Notes: a model not told the origin generated them from the sequence alone. Numbered from the stretch's first letter, positions 10,381 to 19,172 are shown. The stretch is 64,000 nt of DNA from Fischerella sp. PCC 9605 (GCF_000517105.1 NZ_ALVT01000034.1:249101-313100), one strand, 5' to 3'. Translations and numbers: made by a program.

Positions 10381-10460
10381 CTAGGAGTGGGAGAGGAGAA
10401 CAGAGGGAGAGGGGGGAAAATGTTAAAACAACTTTCCCACTCCTCCACTCCTCCACTCCT
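10381..10460. repeat. Purine/pyrimidine inverted repeat after ctpA
   Basis: 'ggagtgggagaggagaac' on the left faces 'cccactcctccactcctccactcct' on the right, making a hairpin between the convergent ctpA and metallo-beta-lactamase-fold genes. It probably terminates both. Confidence 0.55.
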
Positions 10461-10469
10461 ACTTACTAC

Positions 10470-11156
10470 TTACAGGATGGCTTGTGCCTTTAATAAGGCT
10501 GTGAAATCCAAGTTCGCTAAGCGTTGATAGGCATTATCGATGACACGTTTACCGCGAAGATAACCTGTGTTAGCACCAGGAGCAATATACTGGAGTGTTT
10601 CTGGTGTAAAACTTTCTATGAGGTTTTTTATGCTTTTAATTTGCCGATACCAGTGAAAAGTCTTGGCTGTTCGCAATGGCACTGGTTCGCCTTGCTGGTT
10701 AGGGACTAAATGGCGTCCAGAAAACAGCACACCTCCAAACTCACTGTAGTAAAGGCAAGATGATCCAGGAGAATGTCCAGGAGTCCAAATCAGTTTGAAG
10801 GCTGAACTCAAAGTGAATTCCTGATGAAAAGTAGTTACGTCTAATTCCGGCAATAGATAGGCTTCTTGCTCTTGAATCAAAACCTCGCAGTTGAAAGTTT
10901 TGTGAAATTCTGCTGTCTTACCAATAGCACCTCTATGGGTGAGAAATAACCAGCGTATACCACCATGCGATCGCAAAAATTCCTGATTTGTCTGCTCAAA
11001 TGCCGGACAGTCAATCAGGATATTGCCTTCATTTCTTACAATAAAATAAGCGGTTCCCCCCAGTGTGTCCCGATTTGGTGGAAATGCAAAAATAGTATCT
11101 AGGACTTCTCGTGGTGGCTTGGCTATTTGACTAGACTCTTGAGATGAGGGACACAT
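10470..11156 (-). CDS. Metallo-beta-lactamase-fold protein with a degenerate metal site
   Basis: A 228-residue protein whose overall order of strands and the motifs TAYFIVRNEGNILIDCP, WLFLTHRGAIGKT and WTPGHSPGSSCLYY show the metallo-beta-lactamase fold. The family's HxHxDH motif is reduced to H74-R-G-A-I-G, and the later FSGD aspartate is FSGRH. Only His128 of the GHSPG motif is kept. Most zinc ligands are therefore missing, so hydrolase activity is doubtful; a binding or structural role, or an altered metal site, is more likely. It is convergent with ctpA. I cannot name a substrate. Confidence 0.75.
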   Translation of the reverse strand: MCPSSQESSQIAKPPREVLDTIFAFPPNRDTLGGTAYFIVRNEGNILIDCPAFEQTNQEFLRSHGGIRWLFLTHRGAIGKTAEFHKTFNCEVLIQEQEAYLLPELDVTTFHQEFTLSSAFKLIWTPGHSPGSSCLYYSEFGGVLFSGRHLVPNQQGEPVPLRTAKTFHWYRQIKSIKNLIESFTPETLQYIAPGANTGYLRGKRVIDNAYQRLANLDFTALLKAQAIL

Positions 11157-11308
11157 GAGAAAAGCTACTAATTGAAGAGTTGTAACAGATCCGGTTCAAG
11201 TATAAGACTTTTCTTTTCAAATAGGGGGATGGGGTCTATTCTGTGGCAAGAGTTATGGTGCTTTTGACTATTCCGTGAGACTGACGTTTCAAAATAAATG
11301 AAAATAAC

Positions 11309-12796
11309 ATGACTGTTTGGTTTCTTCTTCTACTGGGACTAATTACTTATCTGATGGTGCAGCGTAGTGTTGCTCGTATCACCCGGACACCTGTGTGGCT
11401 ATTGTGGTTGGTATTAATGACACCAGCAATGCTGTGGACGGGATGGACGGTAATGCATGGAGAAAAACAACCTCCACCGCGGGCGTTGATGATTTGGCCA
11501 TTGGTAATTTGTCCCTTGTTATACTGGGTGCTATTTCAGTGGGGGCGACAACCCCAAAAGGACAAACAGACTCAAACAGAAACACCACAACCAGACTTAG
11601 CTACACAGCAGTCAACTACAGAATTAACTCCCGTGCGTCCCATAGAACCAAATGAAGAAACCCAATTGCGAAATTGTTTTCCTTGGTCTGTATATTACAT
11701 CCAGAACATTGAATATAGACCTCAAGCTGTGATTTGCCGAGGTCAGTTAAGAACTAAACCAGCCGAAGCTTATCAACGAATTAAGGAAAACATTGAAGCA
11801 CAATTTGGCGATCGCTTTTTGCTCGTCTTTCAAGAAGGTTTGAATGGCAAACCCTTCTTTGTACTTGTTCCTAATACCCAAGCTGCTAAAGCTAATACAC
11901 CCCAAAAAGAAAGGTTAACGCGACCAGGTTTAGCTTTATTACTATTAATAGCCACTTTGGTAACTACTACAAAGGTAGGAGCAGGAATTGCTGGTGTGGA
12001 ATTCACACTTCGTCAGCTTCAATCCGACCCGAGTGTAATTTTAAAGGGATTGCCCTATGCTTTAGGTTTGATGTTTATTTTGGGCATTCACGAAATGGGT
12101 CATTACTTAACAGCGAGGTACTACAAAATCCGCTCGACCCTGCCTTACTTTATCCCGATGCCTTTTTTCTTGGGAACCTTTGGTGCTTTTATTCAGATGC
12201 GTAGTCCCGTACCTCACCGCAAAGCTTTATTTGATGTCAGTATCGCCGGGCCCCTTGCAGGTTTTCTAGCAACCTTGCCTTTATTATTCTGGGGCTTAGC
12301 TAATTCCACAGTAGTTTCTCTGCCAGAAGAAAAAACAGGGCTGTTGAATCCTGATGCGCTTAATCCCAAATACTCTATATTATTAGCGCTACTCTCGAAG
12401 CTAGCCTTGGGAAGTCAGTTAACGCCACAATCAGCTATTGACCTACATCCAGTTGCAGTAGCCGCTTGTTTGGGAATAATCGTGACCGCGTTAAATTTGA
12501 TGCCAGTGGGACAACTGGATGGAGGTCACATAGTCCATGCGATGTTTGGGCAAAGAAGCGCCATGCTCATTGGTCAAGTTGCTCGCCTGCTGCTGCTGTT
12601 ACTTTCTTTAGTACAGCCGGGATTTTTCTTATGGGCAATTATTTTATTATTTATCCCACTGATGGATGAACCCGCTCTCAATGATGTCACAGAACTAGAT
12701 AATAAACGTGATATTTGGGGATTGCTGGCAATGGTTTTGTTAGTGCTGATTATATTGCCACTACCACAGGCGATCGCTAGCTTATTGCAAATTTAG
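11309..12796 (+). CDS. Site-2 protease family membrane metalloprotease
   Basis: A 495-residue protein. Two N-terminal helices (residues 1-50) precede a soluble stretch with a conserved domain (about 115-195, RNCFPWSVYYIQNIEYRPQAVICRGQL). The M50 core follows: HEMGH (in LGIHEMGHYLTARYYKI) supplies two zinc histidines and the catalytic Glu, and NLMPVGQLDGGHI supplies the third ligand. This layout resembles cyanobacterial and chloroplast EGY1-type proteases that cut membrane proteins inside the bilayer. The ATG at 11309 follows a GAAAATAAC stretch with no strong ribosome site. The substrate is unknown. Confidence 0.9.
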   Translation: MTVWFLLLLGLITYLMVQRSVARITRTPVWLLWLVLMTPAMLWTGWTVMHGEKQPPPRALMIWPLVICPLLYWVLFQWGRQPQKDKQTQTETPQPDLATQQSTTELTPVRPIEPNEETQLRNCFPWSVYYIQNIEYRPQAVICRGQLRTKPAEAYQRIKENIEAQFGDRFLLVFQEGLNGKPFFVLVPNTQAAKANTPQKERLTRPGLALLLLIATLVTTTKVGAGIAGVEFTLRQLQSDPSVILKGLPYALGLMFILGIHEMGHYLTARYYKIRSTLPYFIPMPFFLGTFGAFIQMRSPVPHRKALFDVSIAGPLAGFLATLPLLFWGLANSTVVSLPEEKTGLLNPDALNPKYSILLALLSKLALGSQLTPQSAIDLHPVAVAACLGIIVTALNLMPVGQLDGGHIVHAMFGQRSAMLIGQVARLLLLLLSLVQPGFFLWAIILLFIPLMDEPALNDVTELDNKRDIWGLLAMVLLVLIILPLPQAIASLLQI

Positions 12797-12872
12797 ATTG
12801 ATATGAGAATGCACGCAAAGATGCAAGTGTTTTTCAGTGTATTTACATCTTTGCGTGAGATTGTTATCTTCG

Positions 12873-13439
12873 TTAACTGGATGCTGAATTAGTTGCTTCA
12901 GATGCTTTAGTTGCTGGTGCAGCACCACCCATACGAATCTCAGAAGTGAACGAAGCCATACTAAAGCCACCGAAGCGTTTGAGAACACCTACCCGCATCC
13001 GCAAATTAGGGCTAGCAAACCAAAGGCGTTCTTCAGACCACATCGTTTCGTACTCTGTAATTAAAGTCAACGCCTCATCGTCACCCATTTTGTAGCTGCC
13101 GGCAACTGGCATTTTCTCGGCATAGCCCATTTCCCGCAGTAACTTGCCTTCAAAGGGGTTATCTTCATTAGGCACTGGTACTAATACTGTGGAACCCTTG
13201 TGATCTTGTTCATCCCACTCCATCGTGCCGTTCCAAGTTACTCTTGCGCCACAGGAAGCACGACTGGCGTCTATTTCGTACTGTTGGCAGAGTTTGATTA
13301 CCTCTGGATGATCCGCTGCTAGCATTTCAATAATGATATCTGATTTGCCGGATTCTGATTGCTTAAAAGCCAAGTGGTGACTAGTACGATGAGAAAACCA
13401 TTTACCAGCACTTAACTCAAAAAACTCTTCAATATTCAT
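12873..13439 (-). CDS. cpcS: Phycobiliprotein chromophore lyase, CpcS/CpeS family
   Basis: A 188-residue protein starting [25 protein letters not shown], the conserved opening of CpcS/CpeS lyases, followed by a lipocalin-like beta-barrel. A Trp-Ser-Glu-Glu-Arg stretch ([19 protein letters not shown]) and the [10 protein letters not shown]-terminal strand are family features. These enzymes attach phycocyanobilin to cysteine 84 of phycobiliprotein subunits. The last 20 residues are a low-complexity Ala/Ser/Thr tail. A HEAT-repeat protein lies upstream on the same strand. The exact subgroup (CpcS versus CpeS) cannot be fixed by eye. Confidence 0.88.
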   Translation of the reverse strand: MNIEEFFELSAGKWFSHRTSHHLAFKQSESGKSDIIIEMLAADHPEVIKLCQQYEIDASRASCGARVTWNGTMEWDEQDHKGSTVLVPVPNEDNPFEGKLLREMGYAEKMPVAGSYKMGDDEALTLITEYETMWSEERLWFASPNLRMRVGVLKRFGGFSMASFTSEIRMGGAAPATKASEATNSASS

Positions 13440-13497
13440 GAATAAAATTACCTTGCGTCAAAATCCTTATTAATCCCACTTATTACAAGGTAGCAGA

Positions 13498-13640
13498 AGA
13501 GGATTAGGAGAGTGGGGGAGTGGAGAGTGGGGGAGTGGGGGCTAGGGGCCTCCTCTGGGGTTGGGGGCTGTAGAGGAGTAATTTTGAATTTTGAATTGTT
13601 CATTTCCCCCCCTCTCCCTCTGTTCCCCTCTCCCATTCCT
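13498..13640. repeat. Inverted repeat 'gtgggggagtggagag / ctctccctctgttcccc'
   Basis: G-rich units at 13507-13545 face C-rich units at 13603-13635. It is the same simple-repeat hairpin class as at 10381-10460 and lies between the HEAT-repeat gene and the bilin-lyase gene. Confidence 0.55.
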
Positions 13641-13668
13641 ATTTCCCTTCAATTCCCTCTATTCAAAA

Positions 13669-14343
13669 TTAATTACCTGCTTCTTCAAGCCTTTTAAGAG
13701 AAATCCTTGCTGCCTCCGCAACATTGTCGTGGCTGTCTTTTTCCAGGTATTTTAACGCCGAGACACTTTTGGGGGTGGGAAGATTACCTAAAGCTTCTGC
13801 CAAACGTTGTCGCACTAACCAATCTTCTGATTGAGCAAAGCGTAAAATCCGATCTACTGCGTTGATGTCTTTAATTTCTCCCAGTGCCGCGATCGCTGCT
13901 TGTTGTATGACTATTTCCTCATTATCTAAGGCTTGGTAAAGGATTTCACGAGCGCGGGAGTCTTTAATATTACCTAGCGATACCGCTGCACTAAAGCGCA
14001 CCAGCCAATCTGTATCTTCATAAAAAGCTCTTGACAGTGCTTCAAAGGCTCTGGTATCACCCAAGTATCCTAGCGCACCAGCTGCGTCTGCACGAATGCC
14101 GTAATCCGGGTCAGTTTCTAAAATTTTGATCAGAATTGGATAGCATTCTGCGGTTTGTTTGATCCCTAGGGCAAATATTGCCATTGACCGCAGTTGCATC
14201 GATTCGTCATCCAAAACCTTCTTAATTAATGGTACGGCGTCTTCTGCTGGTACATCCCGCAAACAAGCAAGGGCAACCATGCGATCGCGCAGATTCGGAC
14301 TTTCTAACTGAGTGGAAATTTCCTCTAAGCTTGGAACTGTCAT
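13669..14343 (-). CDS. HEAT-repeat protein, bilin-lyase/NblB-like
   Basis: About 224 residues made almost entirely of HEAT-like helical repeats of about 31 residues, e.g. LRSMAIFALGIKQTAECYPILIKILETDPDYGIRADAAGALGYLGDTRAFEALSRAF, recurring through the protein. This alpha-solenoid pattern is shared by the CpcE/F lyases and by NblB. Its position directly upstream of a CpcS-type lyase on the same strand favours a role in phycobilisome chromophore attachment or removal; that is inference from context. The start at MTVPSLEEI (14343) is preferred over an upstream ATG at 14388. Confidence 0.82.
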   Translation of the reverse strand: MTVPSLEEISTQLESPNLRDRMVALACLRDVPAEDAVPLIKKVLDDESMQLRSMAIFALGIKQTAECYPILIKILETDPDYGIRADAAGALGYLGDTRAFEALSRAFYEDTDWLVRFSAAVSLGNIKDSRAREILYQALDNEEIVIQQAAIAALGEIKDINAVDRILRFAQSEDWLVRQRLAEALGNLPTPKSVSALKYLEKDSHDNVAEAARISLKRLEEAGN

Positions 14344-14869
14344 CTGGTTTAATACGATTTTGCTACTTAATGTCTCTATAAGTATCATTGCGTAACTTTC
14401 AACGCATTAGCCTGATGCCAAAGTCAGAGTTATTAGAAATTCAAAACTTAATACTTGTTAACTATAAGTGTTTTTAAATATTAAGACTTAGGGAAAAGAC
14501 GTAAAACAGTGTAAATCTTGTCATGCTTAGAATTCAGTAAAAATCTGGTTATTGTGAACAAATATTACAACTAAGCGGTACTTTGCATATAAACACAGAA
14601 CCTTTGACAAGTTACATATTGTACAAATTTTGGCCGCAAGTCCGTAAAACATGAAAAACTGTGGAACCGCCAAACATAGCAAACGGCCTGGGTTTGAGGA
14701 GTTCAAAGACAAAACCCAGGCAGTTGACAAAGGTGAAAGTAATGCTACTTTCCCTCTTCTTTTTACCTATTTGCTTTCAGTTGTCTTAAATATAACACAA
14801 GCTATTACAATTTTTGCAACTGGGATACTCAGTAGATTCACCAAAAAAAAATTTGGCTCGTCTAAGAGC
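14344..14869. other. 526-bp gap with a strong hairpin, probable 5' leader of the peroxidase gene
   Basis: The left 300 bases are AT-rich and gene-free and must hold the divergent promoters. GCCTGGGTTT (14686-14695) pairs with AAACCCAGGC (14712-14721), a perfect 10-bp stem in the probable leader of the di-haem peroxidase. The upstream in-frame extension (14651-14869) encodes a hydrophobic stretch but overlaps this hairpin, so I treat it as untranslated. It is not a riboswitch class I recognise. Confidence 0.45.
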
Positions 14870-16972
14870 ATGAAAAAGGGTGCAACTATTGCCGCATTGG
14901 TGATAGCTACCATCCTGGCAGGACATACTGTTTCGGCACAGGTAACACCTCCGCAGCCGCCGCCACTTAGTAATGTCAAGGTTCCGGAACCGGACAATCT
15001 AGGGGAATTTATTCGGGACAAAACAGCTGCGATCGCTCTAGGGAAATCTTTGTTCTGGGACATGCAACTAGGTACGGATGGCATTCAGTCGTGTGCTAGT
15101 TGTCACTTTCATGCTGGAGCAGACAACAGATCCAAAAACCAACTCGATCCGGGACGACTGCGTGTAAATCCGAACAAAGTTGAGAATCCGGATACAATTT
15201 TCAATACGGGAGGAGGCCCAAACTACCAGCTCAACGTCGCAGATTTTCCATTCCACAAGTTATCAGACCCAAACAATCGTTCTTCAGCAGTACTATCCGA
15301 CAGGAACGACGTCGTCGGCTCTCAGGGAGTATTCAGATCAAGGTTCGTTGACGTCGTTCCTGGTAGTGCCAATGACAACGTAACTCCGCTCAGGGATGAT
15401 ATTTTCAACGTGCAAGGCACAAACGTCCGCCAAGTAACACCCCGTCACTCGCCAAGCACGATTAATTCAGTATTTAATTTCCGCAACTTCTGGGACGGAA
15501 GAGCACAACCCATTTTTAATGGAGTGAATGGGCTGGGGTTAAAAGACCCAAATGCCTATGTTTTAAAGGCTACTAGGCCTCGGTTCCTTGAAGATGTGAA
15601 AGTTAGTATCAATAATTCTTCTTTGGCTTCTCAAGCTGTTGTACCACCACTAAGTGCTTTGGAAACAGCAGCTGAAGACCTTCCCATTGCACCATTCCGA
15701 GTAGAAGCATCCGAAACCAGTGACACAACTACGGTGATTGATGCTAACAGCGGTCAACAATTAGCGGTGCTAAATGACGAAGGTGAAACCATCAGTGGTA
15801 GCAACGACTTATCGCCATCAGAAGAGCAAATATCTCCAACAACTAATCAGCCATTTAAACGGATTGGTAGAAAGTTGGGTAAAAAGCTACTCGCCCTCAG
15901 ACCACTTGGCAAGCAACAGGTAGCAAGAGATGACAGCGTTCTTGGTGCCTACAGCCGTTACCCTCGAACTGGTCTGAACCGCAGCTACGCAGCTTTAATC
16001 AGAGATGCCTTTCAACCACAGTGGTGGAAATCTAATCTCATCATCAGCATTAATCCCGAAACTGGAGAGCGCAGATTCATCCGTAAGCAGAAGAAGAATT
16101 TGTCTACCAACGAATACACTTTGATGGAATATAATTTCTCGCTGTTCTTCGGGTTGGCTGTGCAAGCGTACGAATCTACTCTAGTTTCCGACCAGACACC
16201 ATTTGACAAGTTTCTGGCAGGGGACACCAACGCTTTCACACAATCGCAACAGCAGGGATGGCGAATTTTCCAAACCAAAGGTGCGTGCTTCGGCTGTCAT
16301 GGTGGCTCAGAGTTGACCACTGCTTCTGTTAGCAGCGTGGCTAGCCAAGGACGCATCCGACGCGCCCCGGCATTTGTAGGAGGACGAGTTGAAGATGCTG
16401 GTTTCTTTAATATTGGTGTTAGACCTAGCGAAGACGACCTTGGTGTGGGTGGTAATGACTCGTTAGGCAATCCGCTTTCAGAATCACGGCTAGCTCTTGA
16501 AGGTACATTTAAGCAGTTACTCGGCGAAGAACCACCTGTAGTTCCCAATGGCGAACAAGACTTGACCGCAGATGGAGCTTTCAAGACACCAGGACTTCGC
16601 AACATCGAACTCACTGCTCCTTACTTCCACAATGGCGGACAATTGACCCTAGAACAAGTGGTTGATTTCTACAATCGCGGTGGTGACTTTGGTCAAAATT
16701 TACCACCACTGAACCTGACTGAAGAAGAAAAACAGGCGCTAGTAGACTTTCTCAAAGGTTTGACTGATGAGCGAGTCCGCTATCAAAAAGCACCCTTCGA
16801 CCATCCGCAGTTGTTTATTCCTAACGGTCATCCTGGCAACCAAAATTCTGTTACTATCGACCGCAATGTCAAAACTGAAGACGGAACAACACAAGCTACG
16901 GATCGGCTATTAGAACTACCTGCAGTTGGTCGTAGAGGTCGTAAACTTCCTCCCAACTTCCTTGGAACCTGA
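14870..16972 (+). CDS. Large exported di-haem cytochrome c peroxidase-like protein
   Basis: From ATG 14870 the 700-residue product starts with a clean signal peptide (MKKGATIAALVIATILAGHTVSA) followed by a proline-rich linker. It has two haem c sites: CASCH at residues 75-79 and CFGCH at about residue 472. Both lie in the order of the MauG/CcpA di-haem peroxidase family, and the C-terminal FKTPGLRNIELTAPYFHNG is also typical. Family members are usually 320-400 residues; this one has about 250 extra residues between the haem sites, including a low-complexity acidic part (residues about 250-330). It acts outside the cytoplasmic membrane, on peroxide or an unknown substrate. An upstream start at 14651 is open but less likely. 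Confidence 0.85.
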   Translation: MKKGATIAALVIATILAGHTVSAQVTPPQPPPLSNVKVPEPDNLGEFIRDKTAAIALGKSLFWDMQLGTDGIQSCASCHFHAGADNRSKNQLDPGRLRVNPNKVENPDTIFNTGGGPNYQLNVADFPFHKLSDPNNRSSAVLSDRNDVVGSQGVFRSRFVDVVPGSANDNVTPLRDDIFNVQGTNVRQVTPRHSPSTINSVFNFRNFWDGRAQPIFNGVNGLGLKDPNAYVLKATRPRFLEDVKVSINNSSLASQAVVPPLSALETAAEDLPIAPFRVEASETSDTTTVIDANSGQQLAVLNDEGETISGSNDLSPSEEQISPTTNQPFKRIGRKLGKKLLALRPLGKQQVARDDSVLGAYSRYPRTGLNRSYAALIRDAFQPQWWKSNLIISINPETGERRFIRKQKKNLSTNEYTLMEYNFSLFFGLAVQAYESTLVSDQTPFDKFLAGDTNAFTQSQQQGWRIFQTKGACFGCHGGSELTTASVSSVASQGRIRRAPAFVGGRVEDAGFFNIGVRPSEDDLGVGGNDSLGNPLSESRLALEGTFKQLLGEEPPVVPNGEQDLTADGAFKTPGLRNIELTAPYFHNGGQLTLEQVVDFYNRGGDFGQNLPPLNLTEEEKQALVDFLKGLTDERVRYQKAPFDHPQLFIPNGHPGNQNSVTIDRNVKTEDGTTQATDRLLELPAVGRRGRKLPPNFLGT

Positions 16973-17293
16973 TTTACGACAGAAGTAAATTCTACTTAGT
17001 ACAGCTTTGCATAAAATCGTAGTTTTTTTAAACGCAGAGGCACGCGGAGTAAACGCAGAGAGGCGCAGAGTCTTTCTACATTTAATTCGTTACGAATTTG
17101 TGCAACATTGTACTTAGTCGTTTAGTTAACTTCTAATCAAGATAACAGCAGGGACAATCATCTAATTTACTAAAAGCCTGGAAAACCAAGTTTTTTTATG
17201 GACTTGCACAAATTGATAAGTTATTTGCTACGAATTTGTAAAATCCTGTACTTGCTCTAAAGTTAACAACGGTTTGTCTGCCATCAGAATGTC

Positions 17294-17322
17294 GGGTGCA
17301 TTACCGATGGTGTAATGCACCC
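17294..17322. repeat. Perfect 11-bp palindromic hairpin 'gggtgcattac / gtaatgcaccc'
   Basis: GGGTGCATTAC (17294-17304) and GTAATGCACCC (17312-17322) are exact complements with a 7-nt loop. It lies 8 bases past the end of the small minus-strand frame at 17330-17440 and could terminate it. Confidence 0.6.
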
Positions 17323-17329
17323 AACTATC

Positions 17330-17440
17330 TCACGCTCTTTTAGCTTTGGGCAGCGTCAAACAAAGTCCGGAAGATAACATGATGCTGGCGATAGAAGCAA
17401 TCAGGACAACTTGGAGAGCGTCAGTTAAATTAAAAGTCAT
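17330..17440 (-). CDS. Candidate 36-residue single-helix membrane protein
   Basis: On the minus strand an ATG at 17440 opens a 36-codon frame: a short polar start (MTFNLTDA), a hydrophobic helix of about 21 residues (LQVVLIASIASIMLSSGLCLT), and a basic end (LPKAKRA). This is the layout of the small subunits of photosynthetic membrane complexes, but I do not recognise it as a known one. It ends just before a strong hairpin. There is no clear ribosome site. It falls below the usual ORF length cut-off. Confidence 0.4.
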   Translation of the reverse strand: MTFNLTDALQVVLIASIASIMLSSGLCLTLPKAKRA

Positions 17441-17647
17441 AGTTGTTACCACGGAATAGCTTTCAAATTGATGGGTTTGATCACACTAACCGTACAGGCT
17501 TTTGACATCTCAAATATTAAGCTGCCAAGAGTGACAAAAACATAACAAAAAAGTGACAGTAGCGGGATAAACGCCAGAAAATAAAGACTACCGTTGTTAA
17601 ATTTCATTTATAAAATAAATCTTAAGGAGAGTGCGTTAATGTAGTAT

Positions 17648-17675
17648 AAAGCATCGCCATTAATGGCGATGCTTT
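17648..17675. repeat. Perfect 28-bp palindrome upstream of the IsrB element
   Basis: AAAGCATCGCCAT (17648-17660) is followed by TA's complement and ATGGCGATGCTTT, an uninterrupted palindrome of 28 bp. It lies 30-40 bp before the likely left end of the IsrB element. It could be a terminator, a dispersed repeat or a target-site feature. Confidence 0.6.
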
Positions 17676-17705
17676 AGGTGCAAAAAATTGTGAAAGGGTC
17701 AAAAA

Positions 17706-17973
17706 TCACACGTCAAGAACCCCCACCTGCACTCTTGCAAGTGGGGGCGTGAAACAGCCAGGTTTTACCGGTAACTCCTGACTAGAGCCAATGAGCCACT
17801 ATCTCGCACGGACTTCCGCTTATTTCCCTAGAGCGGATTATCTCCAAACCTACTGGCTGTAGGTGCTTGAGGGTCGCTCAAATGATTCGGAGGCAACCTC
17901 CGAATCCGCGACCTCCAGAAAGGACATCGTGATAGTGGTGGCGTAAGGGACTTGTTGTTTTTGGATTATCTCC
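17706..17973 (+). ncRNA. Putative omega RNA of the IsrB element
   Basis: This about 270-nt stretch upstream of the isrB start is non-coding and densely structured. A 12-bp hairpin is at 17720-17747 (CCCCCAC, one mismatch, TGCA, loop CTCT). A perfect 10-bp GATTCGGAGG/CCTCCGAATC stem with a CAA loop is at 17884-17906. In IscB/IsrB systems the guide RNA is encoded directly upstream of the protein, with the guide segment at its 5' end taken from flanking DNA; here that would be roughly 17690-17710. The assignment rests on position and structure only. Confidence 0.6.
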
Positions 17974-18954
17974 ATGAACTCAAATGCTCGAATTCCAGTT
18001 TTGTCACCAGATGGTAAGCCATTGATGCCAACCTTGTATCGACGGGCACAGGTCTGGGTAGAACAAGGCAAAGCAAAATGGATCGGCAATGACCTGAATA
18101 TTAAGCAAGTTCATCTGTTACAAGAACCATCCGGTAACGCAACTCAGCCCGTTGCGATCGGCATTGACCCTGGTAAAAAGTTTTCAGGAATTGCTGTTCA
18201 ATCTAGTCAGTTCACTTTGTTCGCAGCACACTTGGTATTGCCGTTTCCTAATGTCACTAAAAAGATGACGGGGAGACGAATTTTAAGACGTGCGAGACGC
18301 TCAAGACGTATCAACCGCAAAATTCCATTCCATCTTAGGGCGCATCGTCAAAAACGCTTTGACAATCGCAGGCACAAAAAACTGGTTCCATCTATCCGTG
18401 CTAACCGTGAATTTGAGTTGCGAGTTGTCAAAGAGTTGATGCGACTATTCCCAGTCTCAACTATTGTCTATGAATACATAGAAGCAAAGGGGGATAAAGC
18501 GTTTAGTCCTGTAATGGTGGGTCAAAAAGTCATGTTGGAGTTCTTAACAGAACTAGCTCCAGTGGCAACTTGTTTTGGTTGGCAAACCGCTAACCTCAGA
18601 ACTCACCTGAATTTGATTAAGCACAAAAACAAGGCCTCACAATCTCCTCAATCTCATGGAGTAGACGGAATTGCGTTGGCTTCTAGCCAATTCGTAAACT
18701 ACGAAGCCTTCCAAACCAAGCGAGAACATGGGCGTCGCTGGGTTGGAAGCGTGCGTCTGACGCCTTCTCCGTTTCGGGTGATTACTCGCCCCAATCTATT
18801 CCGTCGCCAGTTGCACTTTGAGAATTTCAGGCAAGGCGCTGTACGTAAGCGTAAGGGGGGAACTGTTACGCCATTCGGATTTCGTTCTGGTGATTTCGTT
18901 CAAGGTGAAAAGGCTGGAAAGATTCATAGAGGTTGGATTGGTGGCTTTAAGTGA
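17974..18954 (+). CDS. isrB: IsrB-type RNA-guided RuvC nuclease (IscB-like, no HNH), C-terminus probably frameshifted
   Basis: The 326-residue product starts with the PLMP domain (PVLSPDGKPLMP, residues 8-19). RuvC-I follows (AIGIDPGKKFSGIAV, Asp65), then an arginine-rich bridge helix (residues 101-116, RRILRRARRSRRINRK, also called the RRXRR motif). RuvC-II is at STIVYEYIE (Glu167) and RuvC-III at SHGVDGIALA (Asp231). Only about 60 residues separate RuvC-II from RuvC-III, leaving no room for an HNH domain; this defines IsrB, a nickase-type relative of the Cas9 ancestor IscB. After GWIGGF the frame ends at TGA. Removing one A at 18949-18950 would continue the protein in the next frame (SEVNKVISLYDHNWKRIGQF...KLGVA) to a stop at 19061-19063, so about 37 conserved-looking residues are lost. 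Confidence 0.85.
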   Translation: MNSNARIPVLSPDGKPLMPTLYRRAQVWVEQGKAKWIGNDLNIKQVHLLQEPSGNATQPVAIGIDPGKKFSGIAVQSSQFTLFAAHLVLPFPNVTKKMTGRRILRRARRSRRINRKIPFHLRAHRQKRFDNRRHKKLVPSIRANREFELRVVKELMRLFPVSTIVYEYIEAKGDKAFSPVMVGQKVMLEFLTELAPVATCFGWQTANLRTHLNLIKHKNKASQSPQSHGVDGIALASSQFVNYEAFQTKREHGRRWVGSVRLTPSPFRVITRPNLFRRQLHFENFRQGAVRKRKGGTVTPFGFRSGDFVQGEKAGKIHRGWIGGFK

Positions 18955-19172
18955 GGTCAATAAAGTAATTAGCCTCTATGACCATAACTGGAAGCGAATT
19001 GGTCAGTTTTCTGTAGGCAAAGTTCAATTAATTAAGAGGAGTACAAAGCTAGGTGTGGCATAGACCTCTTGGCGGACTCCGTACCTCCGTCCGCCGTCGC
19101 TATCCCTCCCCCACAGAAGTGCGCGAGGATGGGGGAATCTCGCGAGTTTTGTTGAAATTTATATTTACTTGG

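Larger units (their letters stand above)
17706..19150 (+). mobile_element. Non-autonomous IS200/IS605-like element carrying isrB and its omega RNA
   Basis: The unit comprises a structured non-coding left part (17706-17973), an IscB-like RuvC gene without an HNH insert, and a right end with two hairpins: GGCGGAC/GTCCGCC (19071-19077 with 19089-19095) and CCCCCA/TGGGGG (19108-19113 with 19130-19135). The left-end hairpin (CCCCCAC/GTGGGGG, 17720-17726 with 17741-17747) resembles the second right-end hairpin in its C/G run. No Y1 transposase is present in the window, so any movement would need one in trans. The exact ends are inferred from the outermost hairpins, and no target duplication is expected for this class. 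Confidence 0.65.

Noticed and set aside
14651-14869. N-terminal extension of the di-haem peroxidase frame
   Set aside because: A clean signal peptide begins at 14870, and the extension covers a strong hairpin; no ribosome site at 14651.
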